DNA of 64,000 nt from Mesodorylaimus sp. YZB2_4 (lineage: Eukaryota; Nematoda; Enoplea; Dorylaimida; Dorylaimidae), in assembly GCA_030248295.1 (NCBI GenBank), contig JASANH010001438.1, positions 248,001 through 312,000 of the forward strand, read 5' to 3'. Of the stretch, positions 23,990-37,395 are shown in pieces; positions within the stretch are counted from its first letter, which is position 1, and every line of letters starts with the position of its first letter. The notes beneath the pieces are model-generated. The model worked only from the letters and a program-made list of their open reading frames with translations. It made no database searches and had not been told where the DNA came from. Made by a program: the position numbers and the translations under genes.

Positions 23990-24590
23990 CAGCAGTCAAA
24001 CCTTTTAAGCAGAGTTGTGCGGGGACCGGCGCACACAGCAGCGTCCCTCTGCGTGTCTCCACTAGAAGCACCTTAATGCGAGAGCATCCTGCACTGGACG
24101 CCGACTTCCTCGGGCGGTGGTGTGTGGGCTTTGAACCATGCCATGCGGTCAAACGTGAATATGCTATGTTGCAGTGATATACACTAACAAGGCATTGGAT
24201 TGTTTTGGCTTCTAGCCCGTTTGGCCGTCCAGTGGTCAACCTTTCTAAGAGACAGTGCGGGAGCCAGCCCGCACTGCAGCGACCTCCAACGCGCCTGATG
24301 CGCGTCTTCACTAGTAGCACCTCCAACTGAGGACATTCTGGACCAGATACCGACTTCCTCGGACGATGGCGGGTGGGCTTTGAACCCTGCCGGTGCTCGA
24401 CAGTCGCGACTGTCTCCTCGTTTGGCTTCCGTTTCTCCACTCGGAGCACCTCTAGGGTACCGGCTGAGTCACCACGGCCTGGCGTGCAAGGTCGACGAGC
24501 ATTTATGGTTCGCAAACCGACCTCCATCATCGGGGATCGAATCCGGGGCGAGTCCAGCCACTCGCTCCCAAACAATACGGAGAGAATATT
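23990..24590 (-). repeat. Cluster of SINE-like family 1 copies
   Basis: Three overlapping or adjacent copies. Copies near 23995-24145 and 24220-24385 share AGTCAACCTT-like starts, the block GTCTCCACTAGAAGCACCT (variant CTTCACTAGTAGCACCTCC), GACTTCCTCGG and GGGCTTTGAACC. A third piece, 24430-24590, repeats TCTCCACTCGGAGCACCTCT and then matches the BiP-intron SINE (ACGGCCTGGCGTGCAAGGTC, GGGGATCGAATCC, CGAGTCCAGCCACTCGCTCC). The reverse strand has the B-box-like GGATTCGATCC. A 263-codon ORF on the minus strand is made entirely of these repeats. Confidence 0.65.
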
Positions 24591-25511
24591 GCAGAGGCTC
24601 GACTGGCAATCGATACTCTGCACGGAGCCGGCAGCTGGGAGCGTCTGCTGGGTCGGAGGACTTGGCTGGCTGCCCTGGGTTTTTGGCGTGGTGCAAAAGC
24701 TCCACCGGTCACTCCCTCCAGTAATACGGACCCAGTCGTATTACAATATCCCGAACCGTTGCACCATCGCGGCTGCAGTCGCTGTCTATTGAAACAAAGA
24801 TTGGAAACGTATCTTTCGAAAGTGTCGTACTGATAAATCTGTAGAAATGAACTAGTTTCAGTTAATTTCTACGATTTTCCAAACGGGGCGAATGTGGGGC
24901 AGCCAACGAGGCGTCATAGTCAACGTGGCACTGGTCCTGTATGCAAAAAATTGCAAATTTCCGAATTTGTTTCAAGCTCGTTGATTGATTTCTTTTGTAT
25001 CGGTGCCCAAACAGCAGATGCATAATCGAGACGGAGGAGCATGCATCACGTATAAACGGTCTTCAAAACGTTGGTGGCTAATTTTCCAAACTTGCGGGGG
25101 AATGAACCGATCATTCGCCTACAAGACGGAGCGAGCGAACGACAATGCTCTTGAAATAGCATGTTTGCGAGAGCTGAACGCGCAAGTATACTTCACAACG
25201 TCGGTGAAAACAATCTGCTTTCCATCAAGCCTGAGAATCGGTTCAGGTTGCAAGCGTCCAAAATGACGACGAACGCTTATGTGCAGCATCAATCGATTAT
25301 GCGCATAGGAGGGCGAAGAGGCACATTGCACACAAAATGATTTACCCGGGTGCGAGGCGATCCAGAACTCCCCTTGACATCACCGGACCACTGCCTTATC
25401 ACTTCCTTTCCTGGCCTTCTTGGATTTGAAAACGCTGGCATGAATGTTCTTCATGATGGTGTCCGGGCGAGTGGTCGACACTCCAGGCGGCTGCAACCAA
25501 GCCTGGCAGTG
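24591..25511. other. Intergenic DNA, no gene recognised
   Basis: Only short ORFs without motifs. No promoter or splice pattern stood out. Confidence 0.35.
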
Positions 25512-25657
25512 TTAAGCTGGAAGTATAGTTCGATGCGATGCGTCAAATAAGCTTGCGATGCGACAGTTTTGGGTCAACTGACAATGTAAAAAGGTGCCTA
25601 AAACGTCGCATCGCAAGCTTATTTGACGCATCGCATCGAACTATACTTCCAGCTTAA
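25512..25657. mobile_element. 146-bp perfect palindromic (fold-back) element with TTAA ends
   Basis: Arms 25512-25564 and 25605-25657 are perfect 53-bp inverted repeats around a 40-nt loop. Pairing can extend a few bases into the loop (AGTTTTGGG against CCTAAAAC) with an indel. Both outer ends are TTAA, the target duplicated by piggyBac-type transposases, but TTAA is itself palindromic, so a target duplication cannot be told apart from the arm. The size and structure fit a MITE. It could extrude as a cruciform or yield a hairpin RNA. Confidence 0.75.
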
Positions 25658-25667
25658 GAGAGAATGT

Positions 25668-25790
25668 TGCCGACCGAAGTCGGCGGGACAAAAAATCTGA
25701 CTGGAGCAGGAAAGTCTAGCGACTATACCTATAACTTTCAGCCAGGACAGAGTATCGGTCACTATCTCCGACTCGCCCGCCAGCTGAAGG
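25668..25790. repeat. Dispersed repeat, family 2, copy 1
   Basis: CCGACCGAAGTCGGCGGGAC followed by AAAAA, TGACTGGAGCAGG, GCGACTATACCTA and CAGCCAGGACAGAGTATCG closely match 42660-42795. It starts only about 10 bp after the palindrome at 25512-25657. CCGACCGAAGTCGG can itself form a short hairpin. Confidence 0.65.
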
Positions 25791-25799
25791 CTGCACGGC

Positions 25800-26791
25800 G
25801 GTCGATGCCTTAGTGAGATCACTCTTCTCGAACTAAGGATAAGAGTAGTCGGACAATAACAGCCACCCCAAGTGTAGGCAGGCGCTGGTTAGGTTAAAGT
25901 TATCACATATTTTGACTCTTTGAATTTCATCACCGTCAAATCCAATATCTTATGGAATACTGTATATGTCGGAATAAACCTCAATTTATGGTGCCATAAA
26001 AATTTACGCCTTGGGTCAGGCAGATTGGAATTCTATTGGCTCCCGTTCTGTAGACAAGGCTTACAGTAAGATAAAATGTGGGCCTGATTGCCACACTGAT
26101 TTCCTCCCTCATTTCGAGCCACTGACATGTCGACTACTGCAGTTTGTAAAATTGTCAGATAAATATATGCTATACCCTTTTAAAATACCAATGAACTTCA
26201 CCTGATATATGTATGTGTGCCCTTTTGAAATTTTTGGTTGCCCGGAATACCATTCTGCAGTATCCGCTTTCATCTAGCAGATTTTAATTTCCCGCTTTTT
26301 TAAAGCCAGATTTTGAAAAAAATTGAAAAGTTTTGAATGTCTCCGCATCTTTTTATTGTTTTTAGGCCTGTCTGCGTAACCTGTCAGAGAGCGCGGATTT
26401 GAAAATGTTGACACAGTTCGCTTTTTATTTTTTTTTTTTGCATCCCTAACATACTCCACAGCTCGATTTTGAGAGTTACTCCTGATTTCTTTCCAAAACT
26501 TGGCGAAGAAAGAATAAATTGCTTTGCTTTTTAGTTTCTGATTATTCCGCCTTCTAAAATCCTCATTATTCGGCTCATTGATACTGTACAGCACGAAATG
26601 TGATACGTCTGGGTCAGTTACTGCATTGACCTGTGGAGCTTTGTCACCACGCTCAAGTCCCATCACTCTGACTGATGACGCTCCTAGTTACCTCCGCTGT
26701 ATAGTGCTTGGCTAGGGATAAAGTACGACATGATATGACCTCCATGCAGAGGATAGATTGTCAGACGAGCCTCCACAGCGTGCGGTTACAG
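25800..26791. other. Intergenic DNA
   Basis: AT-rich, including a T-run at about 26429-26439. A 130-codon minus-strand ORF (26274-26666), Lys/Asn/Arg-rich, matches nothing I know. Confidence 0.3.
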
Positions 26792-27003
26792 TGGAAAGTG
26801 CTACTTCTAAACCAGAGTTTATCATTTCATACATCAGATACCACAACCTTAAAGGAAGCGCACGTACGCAGGACAAGGACTACCATAAAAAGTAAGTGCT
26901 ATGATAGCTCACAGTCAGTGCAATGCTACCTCACAGAAACAGGATCACTTCTTGACGATTCTTTGGCCGCAGATGAAGCCATGGATGCAGCCGGAGGCTC
27001 AAG
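26792..27003 (+). CDS. Possible exons of an unrecognised gene
   Basis: Two candidate exons, 26792-26891 and 26937-27003, are bounded by consensus signals (GGTTACAG| and |GTAAGTGC; CCTCACAG| and |GTAAATC). They join in phase, reading SLSFHTSDTTTLKEAHVRRT then TGSLLDDSLAADEAMDAAGG. A basic segment followed by an acidic one is plausible cytosolic or linker protein. No family recognised and no start or end found. A further open stretch near 27093-27151 also follows an acceptor-like site but does not fit the phase cleanly. Confidence 0.25.
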
Positions 27004-28226
27004 GTAAATCAAATGAGCCGAATAATTCAATGTAAATGACATTCACATCGTCTTCAATACCATCCATTTTTCTGTTTCTTTTTTCCTAAAAGGAGGAAAC
27101 TGACGATGTGGATTCAATGTGGACAAGGCAGGGAAGCAGTATATCACGTAGGGTATAGCTAACGCACGTACACAAGTACTCATTATGAGCTGATGGCGGA
27201 AGTAAGGCTAGGCTACGTCCTCAATTCAAAAGCTTTCTATCGCCCTAACTCTGTCGAACCCATCCTCGCCATCTCGCCCGTTCAATCGCTTCTTCAGACT
27301 TTTAAGCACGCTAGAACCACTTGAACACCAACTGCTGCGACGAACCGGAAACGTGCGGCCATGGCTTAGCATTCGGGCTTATTGTCAAGAACTCTGGCCA
27401 CATGCGTCTGCATGTCTTTCATTTCTTTTACTAGGAACCAAAAATCACGATGAATTCGTGAGCTTTGTCGACTGGCGAAGAGAGGCAAGGGTCGAAGTAC
27501 GCTATGTACGTCATCTGACTCTGTTTTCTTCCCATTTCTTATGACGTAAGCGAAAAGTTAAAAGTTCAAGGTACTCAGTAAGAGAGGTACGAATTCTAGA
27601 AGGGTAGTTTTATGAATTCCTAGCAAATGAATCCGTGCATAATTAACACACCACAAAGACTGTGTTTGAGGGGAGAATAGCTAAAAGCAGATCTGATCGT
27701 GAGTATCATGCTGATGCAAATAATTAGGCACGAGCAACTTTACTTCCCTTCACTGTCAATTACTCGTATTTAGATGCCTTGGCATGGATAAGTAGAAAGC
27801 CTACACACAGATGGACGGGCCTGTCGTGACTGAAGGGACCCTGCAGGCAATTTCCAAAATATGCACTCGACTGTAATTGAATTAAATAATTTCGTGAGCA
27901 CGCCGCACCATGAGGAGGGTGGCTCGTAAATAATAGCACTGCTCTACAATCAAGAAGACTTTTCCGTCAAAAATAAGGTTTTCTTCCACCAAGAACTGAA
28001 GATGCAAGAGGAGTGTTCAACTGGTTCAAGGCAGACGGGGTTTTCCTAGATCCACACCGATGTGATCATATTTATCTGGCCTTAGAGACACGTCCATCCA
28101 GTGTCACCGCTTCACTTTGAAAGCTCTTTCCCAAGCTTTTGAACTATTACTGTATGTTGGCAGTGGCGGCTAGTGTGTACGACTCACTCACTGTCAGTGT
28201 TTTAAGTCATAGAAAAGAAGAAATCG
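27004..28226. other. Gene-poor interval
   Basis: No gene recognised, only short ORFs. It may be intronic if the candidate exons at 26.8-27.0 and 28.8-29.0 kb belong to one gene. Confidence 0.3.
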
Positions 28227-28290
28227 GGTGGCAAGGATTCGAACCCAAAATCTCTCGATGGGAAAGATGGCGCCTATCATTGCGCCACCT
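28227..28290 (-). repeat. tRNA-like sequence, probable SINE head
   Basis: The minus strand reads GGTGGCGCAATGATAGGCGC, with a GGCGC/GCGCC stem like a D arm, and later GGGTTCGAATCC, a perfect Pol III B box. The anticodon arm does not fold properly, and the spacing is short for a real tRNA, so this is more likely a tRNA-derived element than a functional gene. Confidence 0.45.
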
Positions 28291-28580
28291 AATGATCGTT
28301 AATCAACAGCGAAATACCCCAAAACACTGCACAGACGGAAAGGACAGAAGACGTGAGGAGGTCAACAAGAGCAGGTATCTCACAGAAAACGATGTCAAGG
28401 AACATCAGGCCCCAGCAGACCAGACAGGTCAGGACTGACCGGATGCTGTATTTACGTATTGCTGTATGTATTTCCGCGTACACATGCGATAAGAATAATT
28501 GGTTACCCAGCGCCCATCGTAGTCGACACACGCGGTCAGAATCTGTGCTTTCTCTGGCTTCTTTTTTGCCGTGAAAGTGA

Positions 28581-28597
28581 TTAAGCTCGTTCGTTCG
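28581..28597. repeat. Short (TTCG)n microsatellite
   Basis: About four units of TTCG/GTTC in a row. Confidence 0.6.
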
Positions 28598-28787
28598 TTC
28601 GTTTGAAGTAGTGCTTAAAATGTAGGAGTGGCAAACCATATCGTACCTGCACGTACTGTAGTACCACCTCTGCCTCAACTGAATCCACGAGAACACCAAA
28701 AGCCTCTTCGGAAATCAATACCAGCTGAAATGTACCCCTGCGCTACGACTACTGCAAATACCTGAGACTACTGTATGAGAATTTCAG

Positions 28788-29011
28788 GCCCCTGACTATT
28801 CGAAACCTCCACTCGTCAAGACAAAGCTGAGTTTGGAGGAGTTGGATCTGCATCTTGCCCTATCTCGCAATTCGCGCATTAAACTTCATCCCTACAACCC
28901 TGATGGAGAAACCCCGCTGGCCATATCACAAACCTCAAATCAAGTCCCTCCATACTCCTCAGATTGGAGAAATCGTTCTCAAGAAAACGCCCCCGAACAC
29001 ATAACAGAGGG
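28788..29011 (+). CDS. Possible exon of an unrecognised gene
   Basis: An open stretch between ATTTCAG| and |GTAAGTCAG reads PDYSKPPLVKTKLSLEELD, then LHLALSRNSRIKLHPYNPDG and further polar sequence. Codon use looks coding and both splice sites are strong, but no partner exon could be fixed. It may belong with the candidate exons at 26792-27003. No family recognised. Confidence 0.3.
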
Positions 29012-29393
29012 GTAAGTCAGACCAGATCAGTTGTGTTTGCGGGTGGAGAATGGAGCGCCAAATAACGACCAGATCCCGTTACTGGCTCAGCTAAACACAT
29101 TATCAGTGCCCCGTGCCACGGCTGACTGACAAATTTATAACGCCTCTCAACCTGTCCCACGCACTGTTCAGTCATCTCTGCTTTTGACGAGAAAAACAGT
29201 TAAGAAGGGCCGAAAAACAAACCGCTAAGAAAAAAACCACAAAATTGACACGACTCAAAGCACAAATTCTTCGGGCGCTTTTTCAACATTATTGTCATGG
29301 TTCCGGAAGAAAAGAAAACCCTCACACTCATCCAATTTTGCCCGTACAGGAAAGCTCGAATAATAAAAAATTCCGCAAGCCTCAAAATAGCTC
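29012..29393. other. BiP copy B 3' UTR and intergenic DNA
   Basis: On the minus strand, the first ~100 nt after the BiP stop align loosely with the 3' UTR of copy A (shared GAGG.TTGC and TTTTCTTTTCTTC blocks) but carry many differences and indels. Confidence 0.5.
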
Positions 29394-32175
<2,782 letters not shown>

Positions 32176-32298
32176 TTTTGTTCACAAAATCGAGACTTTG
32201 ATTGAATGAATTTGAATTTGAGACAGTCGATCACACTCCGACTGCGATCATCGACGAAATTTCTTTGAACGGAACCGATGGCGTGCAGACGCACAGAG

Positions 32299-32365
32299 GG
32301 CGGGGCATCGTAAAGTGTCCTCTGATGATTGGTCGGGACGTCGCTCACGGACCAATCAGACCACG
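32299..32365 (-). promoter_or_regulatory. BiP copy B promoter region with CCAAT boxes and CCACG/ACGT motifs
   Basis: About 125-190 bp upstream of the BiP ATG. Seen: a GC box (GGGCGGGG, about 32299-32306), ATTGG at 32328-32332, GACGTC at about 32337-32342, CCAAT at 32352-32356 and CCACG at 32361-32365. ER-stress elements consist of CCAAT and CCACG separated by 9 nt; here the spacing is 4 nt, so the canonical element is not met, though the parts are present. This fits unfolded-protein-response control by inference only. Confidence 0.45.
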
Positions 32366-33419
32366 ACCATTCAGGCCAGTGCAGGGATTGCACAGTGGGT
32401 ATCATTGAAATCCTTCGACGTCCATGGTTTTGATAACAAGGTGAGCAGACGCAGGCTCTAACTATCTACAGTAGTGCAGTTTGCGACTCGAGCTGCAGTG
32501 TCAATACAATTCCACTCGCTCTTGCTTTATTGGCGTATCGCGCAGCTGAAGCTCGCGTCCGCATTGAACGAGCTCTCGTTACAGTGAAATGCGCACCTGA
32601 TGTGCCACCGCGTTGCGCAGGAGGTTCCAGTGAAGTTATGCAGGAGGGTCGAAGCTGACGACTCTTTTGTCAAGCCAATACCGACTATGACACCTGGACC
32701 AGCCAACCACGTCGACCATAATAAGCATACGATAACCCCAGTGGTCGTTTGAGCACGGTGATAGTAATCAGCAGAATCAGACGCGGCTCCTCGCTTTAAA
32801 TCCCAGAGTTGGATTTGAGGGGCAAACTCCAAAACATGATGATGAGTGATCATGATCTCAGCAAGAGTGAACACGATGAGCTAAATATTGTGCATAACTT
32901 TACAGAATGAAGAAAAGGTCAGGCTTGCACTTGTACAAAGGTCTGAAGGCCTCGCATTGGTAGCCCCCCGCACTACCCAATCACGCTGCCTCTCTCTTGT
33001 ATGCTTACAGAAACCATGGCCCCACTAATAAGATGGCCAGAGTACACTTTTTGAATGCTACCCGTTGGCCACATCAAGCGGGAAATTATAACCTGTTTTC
33101 GTTGAGAATATACACGCCCTCCACGTCACCGCATAGGCTGCGTGTACATTCCCAAAGAAAACAGATAGTATGATGGGGCAGAGTCTCAGAATTAGTGGGC
33201 TACACTTACTCATGGGCGATCAATCCTCTTTGATGAGCTGTGTCGGCATGATTAATGCAGTCCAGCCGTTCTAGGGAATACAGCCTCGCAGCGTCGACTT
33301 CCGCACTTTGTAGGCACATAGCCCGTACTTTACACTACAAATTGCATACCTCCTCCACATTCACTCGAAGTCCCTGCTGTGTCTCTGGTCGCCTGTCTCG
33401 TCACTTTTCTTGGTTGAAC
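32366..33419. other. Intergenic region between divergent BiP and PP1-like genes
   Basis: Probably holds promoters for both genes. An in-frame ATG at 33255 would add 55 residues to the phosphatase. No separate gene recognised. Confidence 0.4.
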
Positions 33420-34647
33420 ATGCCGTCGTTCTGGAAGCGTATTTCGGAAAGTGGGCCTGAAAAACCATCCTCGTCTAATCCGGTTGATGGTCTGCTGCAA
33501 CGTTTGAAAAATCGTCTCGGCCACGAACCAGTACCCCTGTCGTTCAAATCGGAAGATATGACGGCTTTGAACCAAAAAGCTCGCGCTGTGTTGCAAAGTC
33601 AACCGATGCTGATTGAAATGGAACCACCAGTCAAAGTAAGCTTTTCAATTTTTTGGTTGGTCATGATCCAAAAGGTGTTTTTTAAGATCGTTGGTGACAC
33701 TCACGGGCAGTTCTACGATTTGCTACGTTTATTCGATTTCTGCGGTGAGCCGCCCAAAACGCGCTACATCTTTCTCGGCGATTACGTCGACCGTGGTCAA
33801 TTTTCCTTGGAATCGTTGTGCCTGGTGCTGGCTCTAAAAATCAAGTATCCCGACTCGTTCTGGATTCTTCGCGGAAATCACGAATGTCGTCAAGTCAATA
33901 AAATATACGGTTTCTACGACGAGATGCGCAAACGATTCGGTGGTCGGCGCGGTGTGGCCGTTTGGCGTGATTTCTGCCACACTTTCAACTACTTGCCCGT
34001 GGCTGCCTTGGTCGGTTCTCGCATTTTGTGCATGCATGGCGGTTTGTCTCCCGACTTGGAAAGTTTGGATCAGGTGCGAGACACGGTAAGATTATCGCTG
34101 AGATGGAGTATTTTTTTGTTATTTTTAGATCCGCCAATTACCAAGGCCGTGCGAGATCCCAGACTACGGTCTCATGTGCGATCTGATGTGGTCCGATCCC
34201 GATGCTGAGGATGGATGGAGCGAAAATCCGCGAGGAATTTCGTTCAGTTTCGGTGGGAATCTGATCGAAAAAACGTGCAAAAGGTTGGGGGTCGATCTGA
34301 TTGTGCGTGGGCATCAGGTAAGGGAGTTCTGCTGGACTGGTTCGAGGGGTCCCTAGCCTCTGTCAGATGTTGGCGCAGGACTTTGCGATCTGTCTTGTCA
34401 TTGACTTCTCGAGTCTGCATTTCAGTTGTTCAAAGATGGCTATAAATTTGCTGCTGGTCGTCGCATGGTGACCATATTTTCTGCCCCCAACTACTGTGCC
34501 GGTATGAACAATTCAGCCGCCGTCTTGTGCGTGGATGAAAAGTTGGTGTGCTCGTTCGAAATTCTGCGGGTCGATGACAGCCTGCCCTTGATCTACATTT
34601 CCAATCGGCCTACGAAATCGAAGAAGCGCGAAGCCGTTGTGGTGTGA
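33420..34647 (+). CDS. Divergent PP1-type serine/threonine protein phosphatase
   Basis: Four exons (33420-33635, 33687-34085, 34129-34317, 34426-34647) give 341 aa, near the ~330 of PP1 catalytic subunits. Metal-binding and catalytic motifs are intact: GDTHG (75-79), GDYVDRG (103-109), RGNHE (134-138), HGG (189-191), RGHQ (265-268) and SAPNYC (287-292). It departs from canonical PP1 in three places: a ~4-residue insertion after FYDEMRKRF (GGRRGVAVW), RGHQ in place of RAHQ, and the loop YC-AGMNN where nearly all PP1 have YC-GEFDN. The N-terminal ~70 residues are longer and unlike PP1 isoforms. It is probably a lineage-specific, possibly tissue-restricted paralogue. The start chosen is MPSFWKR; ATG 33255 in the same frame is the alternative. 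Confidence 0.88.
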
Positions 34648-34967
34648 TCGAGGACGAGGGAGGTCTCCCAAATGCGCACTTGGTTTCCACAAATGCAGGA
34701 TCTGATCTATGTTGTATGAGAAGATCGTCTCATAAACTTGCCCGCTACTTGTCCCACAATACCCTGCCCGTACTTTTTGATCTGTTGTCCAGGACATTTA
34801 TATTTCTGCGCATATGCTATAAGCAGCCAGAAGTTGTCTGCTAATAGGCGGCAAGGGTGCACTGGTCGGGCGTTGGACGTTCCCCCTCCACAGCACTTCC
34901 CCAGCCCCTTGTGTGTGGCCGGCCGATCGGATCGCTGGGCTCTGCTTGATTGCCCGATTGGCATGCC

Positions 34968-37395
34968 ATGGCCGAAAACAATGCCCGCGATGGGGTACTT
35001 TCCCCGGTCAGTTCAGCAGACAGCAAGAAATCTAAATCGAGTGCCGATTTTCGAGCATTCGAACGCCTAAGCGTGTCCTCAGTTCAATATTTTGCTGAAT
35101 CCTTGGGTTATGACACACATTTTCGGAAATTTCTTACCATCGTTACTTCTGATGCATTATGCGCATTGACAGAAGATGTCAATTATCGATTGCGGGAACT
35201 GGCTCATGTAAGTTTAAAGCCGATTTTTCAAAGTTAACCAAATCTTATAAATGTTTTTAGAAATCGGCGATGTTCATGCGACAAAGACGAGGCGAAAAGC
35301 TGACGGTTGAAGATGTGAACGAGGCACTCAAATGGTCTGGTTCAAATGTAAGTCTGGGAAAATGAAGTTTTTGGTTGGAGAAACAGGCCGAAAATGGACG
35401 GCAGTGACTGGTTGCTCCAGTGATCCTTCGGTTTTCTGCCGTAACTGCTCTTCCCCCTCCCGCTTCGTGCGAGGTGTGATTTTGTTTAATAAACTGGACC
35501 TTGTGGGGAGCGGACGGTCTTGAAAAATCCTCTAGGCGGCCTCCAAGTTGTAGGAGTCAGAGACATCAACCCTTCGGGTTGCAGCCTCGCCTGGAGGAAC
35601 GTATCGAGCGGCCAACGAAGGCAACTGATACGCCGTTTGCGGGGGGCAGTCAAGGCGACCATATACACTGTCTTCTCGACAGGCCAAACAGACCAACCAT
35701 TTCGCATTGATTTCCAATTTTCAGAAACTTCTTGGCCATCGCAGTCGCGAACCTCCGAGATTGCATTTCGTCAAGGAAATCAACATGTTTGTGCCGAATG
35801 ACGGCGTCGTCGATGCTGCCACTTTGGCACTGGCCAACAGCAATTTTCCTCCTGACCACGAACCTATTTTGACGGGTATGCGGTACTGCTGCTTTGATCA
35901 GACGTGATGGCCAACCCACTTTGTGCCAGGGATATGGTTTCGATTTCTGTGCTTTTAGAATTTTTCTCACGGATCTTCTGATTTTTTGTAGGCCATCTCC
36001 TACCGCCACTAGTTGCACATTCGAGTGAAAATTCGGACGAGGCGCTTGCTCAATTGAAAAGCACTTGTGCTCAGTTTTTGAAACGGTGCTTGACTTGCTC
36101 AAGTCAGCAACTTCAGGTATGTCTGCTTTCTCAGCTAGAAAAATAGATTATCTTCTTTCATCTTTAGGACTGTCTTCAAGCCTTGCGAGATTCCTGTTTT
36201 ATTCACGCTCGTTGTGCGCTTGTTCTCCTCGACAAGCTAATGGCGATGGTAGAGCATTTTATGATTTTTTATCATCCTGCTTTGTCGCACGCTAATCGAA
36301 ATCTTGTCTTGTAGATGCTACAATCCCCGAAGAATATGCGATTGTGGTACTGTTTACGCCAAGTGGTCATGAGCTTTGATTTCTCGACTAGCGCTGATGG
36401 AATGACTTTGGTAAGTACAATGCAATATTTATCGATAAAAGTTATTACATAATCAACTTCTTCAGATTTGCCAGCTGTCAGAATTCTTATCGGATTCCGT
36501 CCTCAAGCCTGAGAAGAATTCTCAGCTGATAAACACCGATTGGCACCTCCGTTTCGTGAAGTCTATGTCGATAAAATACGATTTCGTCTCGTCGCTATTT
36601 CAATTTGGAACAGTTTTGATTCAAAAATTTGAAAATCCAACCTTTGATTCTTTGCCGACGGGGAATCAATCGCTGATATTGCGCTCATTGGTTTCGATCG
36701 CTGATCTCAATTCGACTTTTGCAAATATCGATTTAATTATTGATCGATTCGATCAGTTTAATGAAAGAAACAGATTTGAGGATTTGGAATTGTATCACGC
36801 ATGGAAACGTGTGATCGATTCGTTGTTTCAGTATTTGGTTCGGCAGTTGTCCGAGGTTCCATCATGCATCGACGTGGTCATGTCAATTTTATATCGGCTC
36901 TCGCGCAAAGCATTCGGTGATTCATCGCCATTGCCTTTGATGGATTTCGGATCGATTAGGTTGGAATCGACGATTGTTGGCAATCGATTAATTACTGGTG
37001 ATAATTTGAAAAGCGGAGGCCAAGTTTTGGAGGAGCATTGGAATTCTGCTCTGACTTCTAAAACTGATAAGTCGTCTGTAACGGATTTGGATATGAAGAC
37101 TGTGATGACACCAAGAAAACGAAAACGACGTCGAGACGCAGCGGATGTTTTTGAATTCCCGAAAAGATTACGCCTTGTGCATCAACGCGATATTATATTT
37201 GTGTTTCATCAAACGCACGCCGTCGTTCGCCCTTTGCACTCGGCTCGACATTGTGGCAGTGATGGATGTGCGATGAGAAAGGCGAATGGAGACTGGGAGC
37301 GGAGGATGGATCTGGTGTATTCTAAGATAGCTAAGAAGAGGAGAGTGGTCAGAAGGCTGCCTGAGGTCGTTGATGTGGCGACTGTTATTCTGTAA
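34968..37395 (+). CDS. TAF6L: TAF6-like (TAF6L), SAGA-type histone-fold/HEAT subunit
   Basis: Seven exons: 34968-35207, 35261-35347, 35725-35875, 35992-36116, 36168-36248, 36315-36410, 36466-37395; 569 aa (human TAF6L 622). The histone fold spans about residues 30-110: VQYFAESLGY, ALTEDVNYRLRELAH, then GEKLTVEDVNEALKWSGSN. The linker PPRLHFVKEINMFVPNDG matches TAF6L better than TAF6. Helical HEAT-like sequence fills the middle, and a basic stretch (RKRKRRR) lies near the C-terminus. TAF6L pairs with TAF9 in SAGA/PCAF co-activator complexes. The start ATG (GCCATGG) has a strong initiation context. The last codon region ATTCTGTAAGT could also be a donor site, with a possible extra exon near 37460, but that exon would consist largely of repeat, so I end the gene at 37395. 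Confidence 0.85.

Noticed and set aside
23832-24623. 263-codon minus-strand ORF
   Set aside because: It consists of repeated SINE-like units (the protein repeats SKPTRHRPRKS-like segments) and shows no gene signals.
26274-26666. 130-codon minus-strand ORF
   Set aside because: AT-rich, Lys/Asn-biased, without splice context, motif or convincing start.
28227-28290. Functional tRNA gene
   Set aside because: A and B boxes are good, but the anticodon arm cannot form and the length is wrong; treated as SINE-like.
33255-33419. Upstream in-frame start of the PP1-like gene (55 extra residues)
   Set aside because: The extra segment matches nothing in PP1, and the later ATG gives a normal length; kept only as an alternative.
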